Assembly: GCA_019636345.1 (NCBI GenBank)
Contig: JAHBXQ010000002.1
Coordinates: 806,001 to 870,000 of the forward strand
Origin: Pirellulales bacterium
GTDB lineage: Bacteria > Planctomycetota > Planctomycetia > Pirellulales > Lacipirellulaceae
Direction of reading: 5' to 3'
Length of the DNA stretch: 64,000 bases
How positions within the stretch are numbered: the stretch's first letter is position 1; every line of letters begins with the position of its first letter. Positions 1 through 7,603 of the stretch are shown piece after piece. Below the pieces are notes generated by a model. That model worked only from the letters and a program-made list of their open reading frames with translations, did not search any database and was not told the DNA's origin. The position numbers and the translations under genes are program-made.

Positions 1-2
1 CA

Positions 3-482
3 GTCTCCGGCCAACTCATCGGCATCGAGCCGATCGGCGACCCCACGGCGCCGGTGATCATCGTTCCCGGCCAGCCGTTCGAACAGTTCTATCCGAACGT
101 GTTCGATCTGGATCATCCCAAGAAGCTGACCTTCGAGGGGGTGATCATCAACGACGACCCGAACAATCGACCCGGCGAAGTCGCCATCTGGTTCGACTGG
201 CTCGACATCATGGGCGGCATATCGACTTCGCCCCCGGTCGTCCACACCATCGTTCCCGGCGTGCCGACGGACCTGTTCGGCCCGAGCGCGCCAATGTGGA
301 TCATCCCGTATTGCCCGCCGCAGGTGAGCATTCACATCGAGGCGTTGGGGCCCGGATTTCCCCTGGCCGTCAACGGGGTCTTCATCCACGAATGTCTGAT
401 CCCCGAGCCGGCGACAGTCGGGCTCGGGACGCTCGGATTCGCGTGCTTCTTTGCCGCCCTGAGGAGGCGTCCTGTTTGCTGA
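3..482 (+). CDS. PEP-CTERM sorting domain protein, 5' truncated by window edge
   Basis: The reading frame is open from base 3, so the N-terminus and signal peptide lie upstream; a GTG at 54 is only an internal in-frame codon. The body contains FEQFYPNVFDLDHPKKLTFEG and a cysteine-containing segment (PYCPPQVSIHIE) that reappear almost unchanged in the next gene, so the two are tandem paralogues. The C-terminus has the PEP-CTERM arrangement: IPEPAT, a hydrophobic helix, then an Arg-rich end (ALRRRP). Such proteins are exported and processed by an exosortase; none is visible in this window. Function of the ectodomain is unknown. Confidence 0.85.
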   Translation, partial: VSGQLIGIEPIGDPTAPVIIVPGQPFEQFYPNVFDLDHPKKLTFEGVIINDDPNNRPGEVAIWFDWLDIMGGISTSPPVVHTIVPGVPTDLFGPSAPMWIIPYCPPQVSIHIEALGPGFPLAVNGVFIHECLIPEPATVGLGTLGFACFFAALRRRPVC

Positions 483-534
483 TCGCAGCCGTTGCTTCTC
501 GATATTGTTCTGCTTTCAAGAAAAGGCTGACCTC

Positions 535-1101
535 ATGATCAGAATTGCGCAAGGATTCTCGGCGCTCGTCGCCGTGGCGTTGTTGACATCCATCGCCGAG
601 GCTCAAACGGGCGGCACGATCGGCATTGAGCCGATCGTGACCTCGATTCCCCCCGGCGGGACGTTCGAACAGTTCTATCCCAACGTGTTCGACCTCGATC
701 ATCCGAAGCGGCTCAGCTTCGAGGGATCGATCGGCAACGGCAGTACGTCCGCGCCGGCCTTGGTTTACTTCTGGTTCGATTGGCTCGACCCGCGCGTGCC
801 GCCGCCGAACGACGTCTTCACCAGCCCGCCTCTGCAGATTCCGTTGCAGCCCGGTCAGGTCATGACGTTCGGCTCAACTTCCGGGACTCCGCCCCTGGAA
901 TTCCTTATCCCGTTCTGTCCGCCTCAGGTGAGCATTCACATTGAGAATCGTGGCCAAACGGGACCGGTGTTCGTGGAAGGCCTGTTTATCCACGAGTGCC
1001 TGATCCCCGAACCGGCGACGGGGGGGCTTGCCGCGATCACTGCGGCAGGGCTGGCCGTCGTGCTGCGAACTCGGCGCAGTCGACGCATGTCGGCGGCGTA
1101 A
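535..1101 (+). CDS. PEP-CTERM sorting domain protein, paralogue of the upstream gene
   Basis: I place the start at ATG 535, which gives a clean signal peptide (MIRIAQGFSALVAVALLTS, cleavage near AEA-QT); an earlier in-frame start would put charged residues in front of it. The mature part of about 165 residues shares the FEQFYPNVFDLDHPKR block and the PFCPPQVSIHIE block with the preceding gene. It ends IPEPATGG, hydrophobic helix, RTRRSRR, the exosortase sorting signal. Only about 52 bases separate it from its paralogue, so they are probably co-transcribed. Surface or extracellular-matrix role is inferred from the sorting signal only. Confidence 0.88.
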   Translation: MIRIAQGFSALVAVALLTSIAEAQTGGTIGIEPIVTSIPPGGTFEQFYPNVFDLDHPKRLSFEGSIGNGSTSAPALVYFWFDWLDPRVPPPNDVFTSPPLQIPLQPGQVMTFGSTSGTPPLEFLIPFCPPQVSIHIENRGQTGPVFVEGLFIHECLIPEPATGGLAAITAAGLAVVLRTRRSRRMSAA

Positions 1102-1134
1102 ACCGATGATCTGAGAACACGCAGGCCCTGTTGA

Positions 1135-1164
1135 GGCGAGCGAGGCGACCACGCCTCGCTCGCC
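1135..1164. terminator. Perfect 13-bp hairpin between convergent genes
   Basis: GGCGAGCGAGGCG (1135-1147) pairs exactly with 1152-1164 around an ACCA loop. It sits between the convergent ends of the PEP-CTERM gene and nuoD. There is no U-tract on either side, so it may be a bidirectional transcript end or a 3'-end stabiliser rather than a classical intrinsic terminator. Confidence 0.5.
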
Positions 1165-1254
1165 CGCGGCTGACGATGCGCAGCAAAGCGTCCCGGTGTT
1201 TTCGCATGGGCGATTCTTCGCCTTGCGGATCTAGCGGCCGGATTGGGGGGAGCG

Positions 1255-2460
1255 CTACCGGTCGATCTCGCCCATGACGACGTCGAGCGAGCCGACGATC
1301 GCCGGCACGTCGGCGATCAGACAGCCGCGGCACAGTTCGCTAGTGACAGAGAGATTGCAAAACGAACTGCTGCGGGCTCGGGCGCGCCACGGGATCGACT
1401 CCCCGTTGCTGACCAGGTAGAAGCCCATCTGTCCGCGAGGACACTCCGTCTCGAGGTACGCCTCCCCCTTCGGGAGCTTCTCGGTGAGCTTGCGCGGTTC
1501 GCCGTAGCTTCCCTCGGCGGTGCTGTACCGATCGATCGCTTGGCGGACGAGGTCGACCGACTGCACGACTTCCAGCATCCGCACGTAGAACCGGTGCCAA
1601 CAGTCCCCCAGCACCGCTTCCATCGGCACGGCCGGGTAGTCGTGGTCCTTGGGATAGTGGCCGTTGCGCTCGGCAATGACCTCGAAAGCGTAGCCGTCGT
1701 ACATCGCGGTGTAGATTTCTTCGCCGTCGCGACGCAAGTCGTGGTCGACCCCGCTGCCGCGCAGCACCGGACCGCTTGTGCCGTAGTCGATCGCCTTCTT
1801 CGCCGACATGACTCCAATCCCCGCAGTCCGCTTCACGAAGATCGAATTGGTCGTCAGCAGCGTGTGGTACTCGGCGATGATCGGCTCGAACTGCTCGAGG
1901 AACGCTTCGCACTTTTGCAGCCAGCCGCGCGGCAGGTCGGCCGTGGCGCCGCCGACGGTGAGATAGCTGTAGGTCAGCCGGGCGCCGCACGCTTCTTCGA
2001 ACAAATCGAGGATCTTCTCCCGTTCGCGGAACGCGTACAGGAACGGGCTGAAGGTCCCCAGATCGAGCCCGTAGGCCCCCATCCCCACCAGATGGCTGGC
2101 GATGCGCCCCATCTCGGCGATGATCACCCGCAGGTGCCGCCCCTTCTCCGGCGGCTCGTACTTGAGCAGCTTCTCGACGGCCAGGGCCCAGCCGAGATTC
2201 ATGTTCATCGCCGCCAGATAATCCATCCGGTCGGTGTAGGGAATCCACTGCCGAGGAGTCAGGTTCTCGCCGATCTTCTCGGCGCACCGGTGGAGATAGC
2301 CCAAGTGGGGCGTCACCTCGGAGACCACCTCCCCGTCGGTCCGCAGCACCAGCCGCAACACGCCATGCGTGCTGGGATGCTGCGGCCCCATGTTGACGAG
2401 CATCTCGTCGGTGCGAACGTCAAATTCAATGACCCGCGGGTCGTCGACAAGCGTGGACAT
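1255..2460 (-). CDS. nuoD: NADH-quinone oxidoreductase subunit D
   Basis: Complex I 49-kDa subunit, part of the membrane-associated Q module that passes electrons to quinone. The family signature is clear near the N-terminus (LVNMGPQHPSTHGVLRL, then HLGYLHRCAEK) and the protein continues through the conserved MNMNLGWALAVEKLL and RIASHLVGMGAYGLDLGT blocks. At 401 residues from the ATG at 2460 it has normal length; a longer upstream reading adds 25 residues with no family similarity, so I use 2460. It is the last gene of the nuoI-nuoA-nuoC-nuoD run. The C-terminal part (CRGCLIADVPAIVGSLDVVMGEIDR) is typical of NuoD. Confidence 0.96.
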   Translation of the reverse strand: MSTLVDDPRVIEFDVRTDEMLVNMGPQHPSTHGVLRLVLRTDGEVVSEVTPHLGYLHRCAEKIGENLTPRQWIPYTDRMDYLAAMNMNLGWALAVEKLLKYEPPEKGRHLRVIIAEMGRIASHLVGMGAYGLDLGTFSPFLYAFREREKILDLFEEACGARLTYSYLTVGGATADLPRGWLQKCEAFLEQFEPIIAEYHTLLTTNSIFVKRTAGIGVMSAKKAIDYGTSGPVLRGSGVDHDLRRDGEEIYTAMYDGYAFEVIAERNGHYPKDHDYPAVPMEAVLGDCWHRFYVRMLEVVQSVDLVRQAIDRYSTAEGSYGEPRKLTEKLPKGEAYLETECPRGQMGFYLVSNGESIPWRARARSSSFCNLSVTSELCRGCLIADVPAIVGSLDVVMGEIDR

Positions 2461-2571
2461 GGCGTGTGGTTGGGTGTCCGTGGTCAGTGCTGAGCAGGCG
2501 GCAGCTTGGAAAGCCTGTATACGCAGAAAGGTCAAGGAAAGAATCGAGCCATACCGACGACCGACAACTCC

Positions 2572-3102
2572 CTACCGCCCCCGAATCCCGTGATACTCAA
2601 CCGGCATTTCGTAGTCCTTTCGCAGCGGGTAGCCGACCCAGTCCTCGGGGCAGAGGATTCGCCGCAGGTTCGGGTGATTGGTGAAGAACACCCCCAGCAG
2701 GTCGAACACCTCCCGCTCGTGCCAGTCGGCCGTGCTCCAAATGCTCGCCACCGACGGCGCCTCGGGAAGCTGGCCCGGCACGTCGTCTCGCCACCGCGGC
2801 AGCATGACTTTCAGCACCAAGCTGTGCTTATGCTGCATGCTGAACAGGTGATAGACGAGCTCCATGTGCGGCTCGAACTCCGCTTTGGCCGCCTTCTTCG
2901 GATCGGTGTGCAGGTAGTCGACCGCCGTCAGATTGCTCAGGTAGTCGAACGCCAAGCTCGGCTCGTCTCGCAAGTACCGGCAGACCTCGGTGATCCCGTC
3001 GACCGAGACTTCGATCCACGGATCGACGTTGTCGAAGTTGGCGCCGACGATCATGTCGCCGAATTTCTGCTTCAGTTGATCGACGAAGGCTTGGCCGCTC
3101 AT
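2572..3102 (-). CDS. nuoC: NADH-quinone oxidoreductase subunit C
   Basis: Complex I 30-kDa subunit, which packs against NuoD in the peripheral arm. The 176 residues show the family hallmark near the C-terminus: DWHEREVFDLLGVFFTNHPNLRRIL followed by DWVGYPLRKDYEMPVEYHG. The central FDYLSNLTAVDYL is also typical. It lies about 110 bases downstream of nuoA and 111 bases upstream of nuoD on the same strand. NuoC and NuoD are separate here rather than fused. Confidence 0.95.
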   Translation of the reverse strand: MSGQAFVDQLKQKFGDMIVGANFDNVDPWIEVSVDGITEVCRYLRDEPSLAFDYLSNLTAVDYLHTDPKKAAKAEFEPHMELVYHLFSMQHKHSLVLKVMLPRWRDDVPGQLPEAPSVASIWSTADWHEREVFDLLGVFFTNHPNLRRILCPEDWVGYPLRKDYEMPVEYHGIRGR

Positions 3103-3213
3103 GGGGCTCGTTTCAATCGAGTGATTGAGCTGAAGGTTGGCGGGGACAAAAAAACGATTGACGCAGATCAGGTCAGGGGATGAGCCTCGCCGGTCTCGCG
3201 GCGAGCGCGGCCC

Positions 3214-4032
3214 CTAGACCGACAGGATCGAGCCCGCGGGTCGGCCGACGCGCCCCCCCGCTTCGGTCGGATGCATCCGCTCGACGACTTCGCCGCGTTG
3301 GCTTTGAACCGACCGCACCCAGTCGAGGTCGCCCCGCTTCCACACGTAGAAGAAGCCGACCATCAGTACGGCGAAGAACACGCCGATGTCGACGATCGTC
3401 GAGGCGGCTAACCGGCGGGCGCTGCTCTTGATCGCCGCTTGCGCCACCTCGGCCGGAGTTGCATTGCGGCCGAATTCGCTCAGCACCGTTGCGGCCTCAT
3501 CGACCGACAGCATCGTCGCGACGGTTTGCTGATCGGGTTCGCCCTTCGCGGCAACCAACTCGGCCCGGCGACGTTCGACGGCCCGTTCCCCAGCGCCCAG
3601 TTTCACCGCCAGATCGAGCGTGTCGCCGTACGAGATTGTCGGCGCTTGCGGATTGCGGACGCCCAACTCCTGGTACAGCGTCGCCACGCCAGGAGGCGTG
3701 ACGCCCGGATCGGCGTCGGCCGTGATCGCCGCCGTGGGGCCGTTGTCGGCTCCCAGTCGCGTCGCCTTGCCGAAGACCGTCGCCCAGGGGAAGAAGAACG
3801 CCACTTCCACGTCGAAGATGATGAACAACAGCGCGACCACGTAAAACCGCAGGTCGAATTGCACGAAGCTCGAACCGATCGTTGGTTCGCCGCATTCGTA
3901 GATCTCCAGCTTCTCGTCGTTCGGCAGAGCAGGCCGCACGAAGCGACCGACGACCAGATTGGCGAAGAGAAACAACGCCGCCGCGCCGGCGAACAGCGCC
4001 AAATACGCGACGATTGCGGTGGGGGTGGCCAT
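3214..4032 (-). CDS. nuoA: NADH-quinone oxidoreductase subunit A with a large insertion
   Basis: Membrane subunit of complex I. The first TM helix (about 7-28), the loop motif [10 protein letters not shown] (41-50) and TM2 with [21 protein letters not shown] (about 63-83) are classic NuoA. Ordinary NuoA has about 120-150 residues with TM3 following closely; here TM3 (about 213-231, [24 protein letters not shown]) is displaced by roughly 120 soluble residues rich in Ala, Asp and Glu. The reading frame is uninterrupted and codon use looks native, so this is probably a real lineage-specific insertion. The normal partner nuoB is not adjacent. Confidence 0.92.
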   Translation of the reverse strand: MATPTAIVAYLALFAGAAALFLFANLVVGRFVRPALPNDEKLEIYECGEPTIGSSFVQFDLRFYVVALLFIIFDVEVAFFFPWATVFGKATRLGADNGPTAAITADADPGVTPPGVATLYQELGVRNPQAPTISYGDTLDLAVKLGAGERAVERRRAELVAAKGEPDQQTVATMLSVDEAATVLSEFGRNATPAEVAQAAIKSSARRLAASTIVDIGVFFAVLMVGFFYVWKRGDLDWVRSVQSQRGEVVERMHPTEAGGRVGRPAGSILSV

Positions 4033-4087
4033 GGCGCTGCGATTTCAAGCCGTAAGGCGTGGGGAGCGGTGGAAACTCAGGCGTGCG

Positions 4088-4636
4088 TTATTGATTCGGC
4101 CCGCCGTGGACCGGTTCGACAATGACCTTCGACTGGGCCACCACCGTCGGGTTGAGCGTGGCGCGACCCCAGGCGACGTCCAGCGGCAAGCGCGAATAGT
4201 CGACGATGCACCCGTCGCGGCTGTAGCAACTCAGATCGTGCGTCGAACCCATGAAAATGCAATCGACCGGGCACGGCTCGACGCACAGGGCGCAGAACAT
4301 GCACTTGGTGTAGTCGATCGTGTAGCCGGTGACCTTGAATCCTTTGCTCCCCTCGGCCCGTTCCTTGCCGATGTAGATGCAATCGACCGGGCATGCTTTG
4401 GCGCATTGGTCGCACGCGATGCAGGTCGTCAGGTCAAAGCGGTGAAAACCGCGATACCGGGCCGCCACCGGGACTGGCAGTTCGGGATACTCGAAGTGCT
4501 CGGTGAACGTCTTGCGATCAGGCCGATAGGTCTTGATCCAAGTCCGCAACGTCACCCACATGCCGTAGGCGACCGTGTAGACGGCCTCGAAGATGTTTCC
4601 CAGCCATGGGAAACCGCGTTTCAACCGAGCAATCAT
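4088..4636 (-). CDS. nuoI: NADH-quinone oxidoreductase subunit I, 2x[4Fe-4S]
   Basis: Ferredoxin-like subunit relaying electrons within complex I. Two complete cluster motifs are visible: [15 protein letters not shown] and [15 protein letters not shown], in the second half of a 182-residue protein. ATG 4636 gives the N-terminal helix [18 protein letters not shown] expected for NuoI; the reading frame stays open upstream to 4942, but that part is low-complexity Arg/Ala with no family match and lies across a good promoter. It is the first gene of the four-gene nuo run (55 bases before nuoA). Confidence 0.95.
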   Translation of the reverse strand: MIARLKRGFPWLGNIFEAVYTVAYGMWVTLRTWIKTYRPDRKTFTEHFEYPELPVPVAARYRGFHRFDLTTCIACDQCAKACPVDCIYIGKERAEGSKGFKVTGYTIDYTKCMFCALCVEPCPVDCIFMGSTHDLSCYSRDGCIVDYSRLPLDVAWGRATLNPTVVAQSKVIVEPVHGGPNQ

Positions 4637-4763
4637 GGGGCGAGGGCATCCTTCAGCCCGCTGACGGCGAGGTCGACTGCGGGCGCATACTGCGGGCGGC
4701 CAGCGTGGCAAGTCGCGTTTGTCCGGCGCGCAACTTGCCGCTGCATGCACGTGTGAACCGCCG

Positions 4764-4791
4764 ATTATAGGGCCCGCGTAACGACCCGCAA
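4764..4791 (-). promoter_or_regulatory. Sigma70-type promoter for the nuoI operon
   Basis: On the minus strand TTGCGG (4786-4791) is followed after 16 bases by a consensus TATAAT (4764-4769). Transcription would start near 4757, giving a leader of about 120 bases before nuoI. TATAAT is rare by chance in DNA of this composition. Confidence 0.7.
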
Positions 4792-5437
4792 CCGGAGCGC
4801 CGCCGCCCCCGCGCACGATTTTCGCGACTTTCTCCACGAGCCCGCGTGAGGGTTGGCTGTGTCGGCGAGGAGGGCGCCAACGCGATCGCGCAGCGAGCCG
4901 CCAAGACGCCGGAGCGGTTGCTGCGCTGGTCGCCCCGAGCACCGAGCGCGCCCCCCGATCAGCGCGTAGCAGCGTGCCGCAAATACTCCCCTCGTCGTGC
5001 TGCAGTGAGGTCGTCTGAACTCCTGGCAGACAACGTCACGGACCCGTCGAATCGCGCAGGCCTGGGGCGCTCGTCGAAGCGGCGGTAACGCCTGAACACA
5101 ACGGAACTTCCACCTTGCCGGGGCGACTCGAATCCTCTTGGCGCGCCCAGGAGGCGGCCGGGTCCGGCTCTGCCCTCGCAAGTCGTCGTCGCGGCGAGTT
5201 CAAAGGGCCGGCGGTTGCCCCCGGCGGCCGCACGTTGCCGCGACAGATTGCGACGTAAAGTGAACAATGGAATCAAGTTACGGAAATGATTGAGCCAGGC
5301 GTACACGGCAATTCGGGGACTTCGGGCAAATTTTTACGATCCCACGGGTCCCAGATGCCCCGGATGCCGCGCAGGCGGGTGTTCAGAAAATACCGCCTCG
5401 CGTAGCAAAAAAGGGACCGTTTCGCAAGCAACTTTTC
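4792..5437. other. Intergenic stretch without a supportable gene
   Basis: Between the nuoI promoter and the csrA promoter I see only short frames rich in Arg and Ala on both strands, with no family motif, signal peptide or ribosome binding site. No tRNA or clear structured RNA was recognised. It probably holds divergent upstream regulatory sequence. Confidence 0.5.
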
Positions 5438-5465
5438 TTGACTCCCGGTATCCGCCACGTAGAGT
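5438..5465 (+). promoter_or_regulatory. Putative promoter for csrA
   Basis: TTGACT (5438-5443), 16 bases, TAGAGT (5460-5465). The -35 box matches five of six consensus positions, the -10 four of six. It would give a leader of about 135 bases before csrA, which contains a possible hairpin (GATCTG near 5499 with CAGATC near 5541). Confidence 0.45.
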
Positions 5466-5608
5466 GGAACGAGGGGATTTGTAAGACGCCCCTACCGATC
5501 TGTCGGGATCTCCCCCGGGAGGGTTATCCGGCAACCCCCGTCAGATCGCCGTCCGGGTCTCGCAACCGCAACGGAATGAGCCCGGCGCTAACCCGAAGGA
5601 ATCGTGCG

Positions 5609-5821
5609 ATGTTAGTCCTGTCTCGCAAGAAGAACGAGAGTATTGTCATCAACGATGACATTACGATCGTGGTCGTCGAGATTCGCGGCGACAAGGTCCG
5701 CCTCGGGGTCGAGGCTCCGAAGGAAGTCCCCGTCCACCGGAACGAGGTGTACGAGGCGATTCGGCGGAACCAGCCCGTGAATTCCGAACCCCCGACCGCC
5801 GAAGCCGGCTCCGCTGAGTAG
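5609..5821 (+). CDS. csrA: Carbon storage regulator CsrA
   Basis: Small dimeric RNA-binding protein that controls translation and stability of target mRNAs. The 70-residue product starts [16 protein letters not shown], has the central [19 protein letters not shown] core with the RNA-contacting Arg, and ends in a short acidic tail. ATG 5609 is preceded by AAGGA eight bases upstream; the longer open frame from 5438 lies in the leader and is not protein-like. The gene stands alone, not next to flagellar genes, so its targets are not indicated by context. Confidence 0.96.
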   Translation: MLVLSRKKNESIVINDDITIVVVEIRGDKVRLGVEAPKEVPVHRNEVYEAIRRNQPVNSEPPTAEAGSAE

Positions 5822-5903
5822 TTTCGTTTTGCGGCGCTCCGTCGGCGCTTTAGCGGGAATTTGTGCGCGATCGCGCAAGAATACCGATAGATGCAGCTTT
5901 CCC

Positions 5904-5931
5904 CAGCGGCGATGATCGCCGCTGTTTTCTT
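5904..5931 (+). terminator. Intrinsic terminator after csrA
   Basis: CAGCGGCGA (5904-5912) pairs with 5916-5924 around a three-base loop and runs into TTTTCTT. The remaining bases from 5932 to the tRNA at 6134 show no gene. Confidence 0.7.
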
Positions 5932-6133
5932 GCGCTCGCCCCCCGTCGCGGCGAGCTTGGACCGCGAGGTCTCGGATTTTCCGTGGCGCGCGTCCCCGCA
6001 TCGCGGTTGTTCCTGCAGGGCAGTTTGCGGTCCCGGCGGCCCCTCGCCGCGAATCCTGGGTTGACGATTTCCGCCGCGCCGCGACAATCAGTCGCTCACG
6101 CAGAAGTCCGTCGCCCTCTGGCGTTACCGCAGG

Positions 6134-6206
6134 GGCCCCGTCGTCTAGCGGTCTAGGACTCCGGCCTTTCACGCCGGCAACACGGGTTCGAGTCCCGTCG
6201 GGGTCA
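6134..6206 (+). tRNA. tRNA-Glu (UUC)
   Basis: A 73-base cloverleaf: acceptor GGCCCCG (6134-6140) pairs with CGGGGTC (6199-6205) with one G-U, anticodon stem CCGGC/GCCGG enclosing CTTTCAC, anticodon TTC at 6168-6170, T-loop GGTTCGAGTCC. The discriminator base is A and CCA is not encoded. Confidence 0.97.
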
Positions 6207-6238
6207 CTTTCATTTCTGCGTTGAGGGAGCCGTCGTTC

Positions 6239-7294
6239 GTGTCGGTTGCAAGCTCTACTGACATCCCCTACGACGCGGTGCTCGTCGTGTCGTTCGGCGG
6301 GCCCGAAGGGCAAGACGACGTTCTGCCGTTTCTGGAAAACGTGCTTCGGGGCAAGAACGTTCCGCGGGAGCGGATGCTCGAGGTGGCCGACCACTATCGC
6401 CGTTTCGGCGGGCTCAGCCCAATCAACGAGCAGAATCGGCAGTTGATCGCGGCGCTCGAAGCGGAGCTAGCCTCACACGGCCCGCCGTTGCCGATCTACT
6501 GGGGCAATCGCAACTGGCATCCCCTGCTCCCCGACACGCTCCGGCAGATGGCCGACGACGGCGTGAAGAACGCTCTGGCGTTTTTCACCAGCACGTACAG
6601 CAGCTACTCGGGTTGCCGACAGTATCGCGAGAACATCGCCGACGCTCAGGCTGCGGTCGGCCCCCGAGCGCCGAGGGTCGCCAAGCTGCGGATGCCTTAC
6701 AACCATCCGGGGTTCATCGAGACGATGGCCGATCGCCTTCGCGACGCCCTGAGCCGACTGCCGGCCGAGTTGCAGGACGAGGCGTTGGTGATGTTCACCG
6801 CCCATAGCATCCCGGTCGGGATGGCGGCCAACTGCAAGTACGAGCTTCAATTGCATGAGTCGTGCCGACTGGTCGCCGAGCGAGCCGACCGCTCGAAGTG
6901 GGAGATCGTGTATCAAAGTCGCAGCGGCCCGCCGCAGCAGCCGTGGTTGGAACCCGACGTCTGCGATCGCATTGAACAGTTGCACGCCGAGGACGCGCTC
7001 CCCGCGCTGGCGATTGTGCCGATCGGGTTTATCAGCGACCACATGGAGGTCCTCTACGACTTGGACACCGAGGCCCGCGACGTGTGCCAGCGCGTCGGCG
7101 TGCCGATGGAGCGAGCTGCGACTGCGGGAACCCATCCGCGGTTCGTGCGAATGATCCGCGAGATGATCGTTGAACGAATGACCCCTGGCGCCGCGCGGCC
7201 TGCCTGCGGCGACCTGGGACCCAGCCATGACGTCTGCCCCGTCGACTGCTGTCAGTACGTTCCGCAGCGCCCGTCTGCGGCAAAGGCTCCATAG
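6239..7294 (+). CDS. hemH: Ferrochelatase (heme or coproheme)
   Basis: Inserts ferrous iron into protoporphyrin IX or coproporphyrin III at the end of heme synthesis. Recognisable blocks are VLVVSFGGPEGQDDVLPFL near the start, FTSTYSSYSGCRQYREN in the middle, the catalytic TAHSIPVG, WEIVYQSRSGPPQQPWLEPD and IVPIGFISDHMEVLYDLD. I prefer GTG 6239 because GAGGGAG lies nine bases before it; TTG 6221 is possible. The C-terminus carries a CPVDCC cluster plus an earlier Cys, which recalls the [2Fe-2S]-binding tail of some ferrochelatases. It follows tRNA-Glu, the precursor-pathway tRNA, by about 30 bases. Confidence 0.93.
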   Translation: MSVASSTDIPYDAVLVVSFGGPEGQDDVLPFLENVLRGKNVPRERMLEVADHYRRFGGLSPINEQNRQLIAALEAELASHGPPLPIYWGNRNWHPLLPDTLRQMADDGVKNALAFFTSTYSSYSGCRQYRENIADAQAAVGPRAPRVAKLRMPYNHPGFIETMADRLRDALSRLPAELQDEALVMFTAHSIPVGMAANCKYELQLHESCRLVAERADRSKWEIVYQSRSGPPQQPWLEPDVCDRIEQLHAEDALPALAIVPIGFISDHMEVLYDLDTEARDVCQRVGVPMERAATAGTHPRFVRMIREMIVERMTPGAARPACGDLGPSHDVCPVDCCQYVPQRPSAAKAP

Positions 7295-7352
7295 CCTGCG
7301 CAATTAGTCCAGCCTCTTCAGCCCTTGTCGCGAGTTCGCTTTCGTCGGCGGG

Positions 7353-7381
7353 TTTCGTCGGCGAACGACTTGCGTTACAAT
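7353..7381 (+). promoter_or_regulatory. Putative promoter for the glycosyltransferase gene
   Basis: TTTCGT (7353-7358), 17 bases, TACAAT (7376-7381). The -10 box is good, the -35 weak. It lies in the 309-base gap between hemH and the GT4 gene, which holds no other recognisable feature. Confidence 0.45.
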
Positions 7382-7603
7382 GGGGGAACCGCCGCGGGGC
7401 AACTGAGCTTGTCTCGCTTCTTGGCGACGCCCCCGTTGCGTCGTCCTCGCCTGCCTCTCCCTCGACTCGGAGCAGGACGATGACCCACGGCGTTCAGCCC
7501 GCTTGCGGGCTGTTCTCTGCTTGCCAATCGCATGTGCGACAGCCTCCGGCCGTCGTTCGCGACAGGCGTCTGCGTCCTCTCCCCAACGGAAAGGAGACCC
7601 GCG

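Noticed and set aside
1243-2493. 416-codon plus-strand frame
   Set aside because: Antisense of nuoD, which is unmistakable on the other strand.
4959-5306. 115-codon minus-strand frame in the gap upstream of csrA
   Set aside because: Arg-rich, no ribosome site, no motif and overlapping open frames on the other strand of equal quality.
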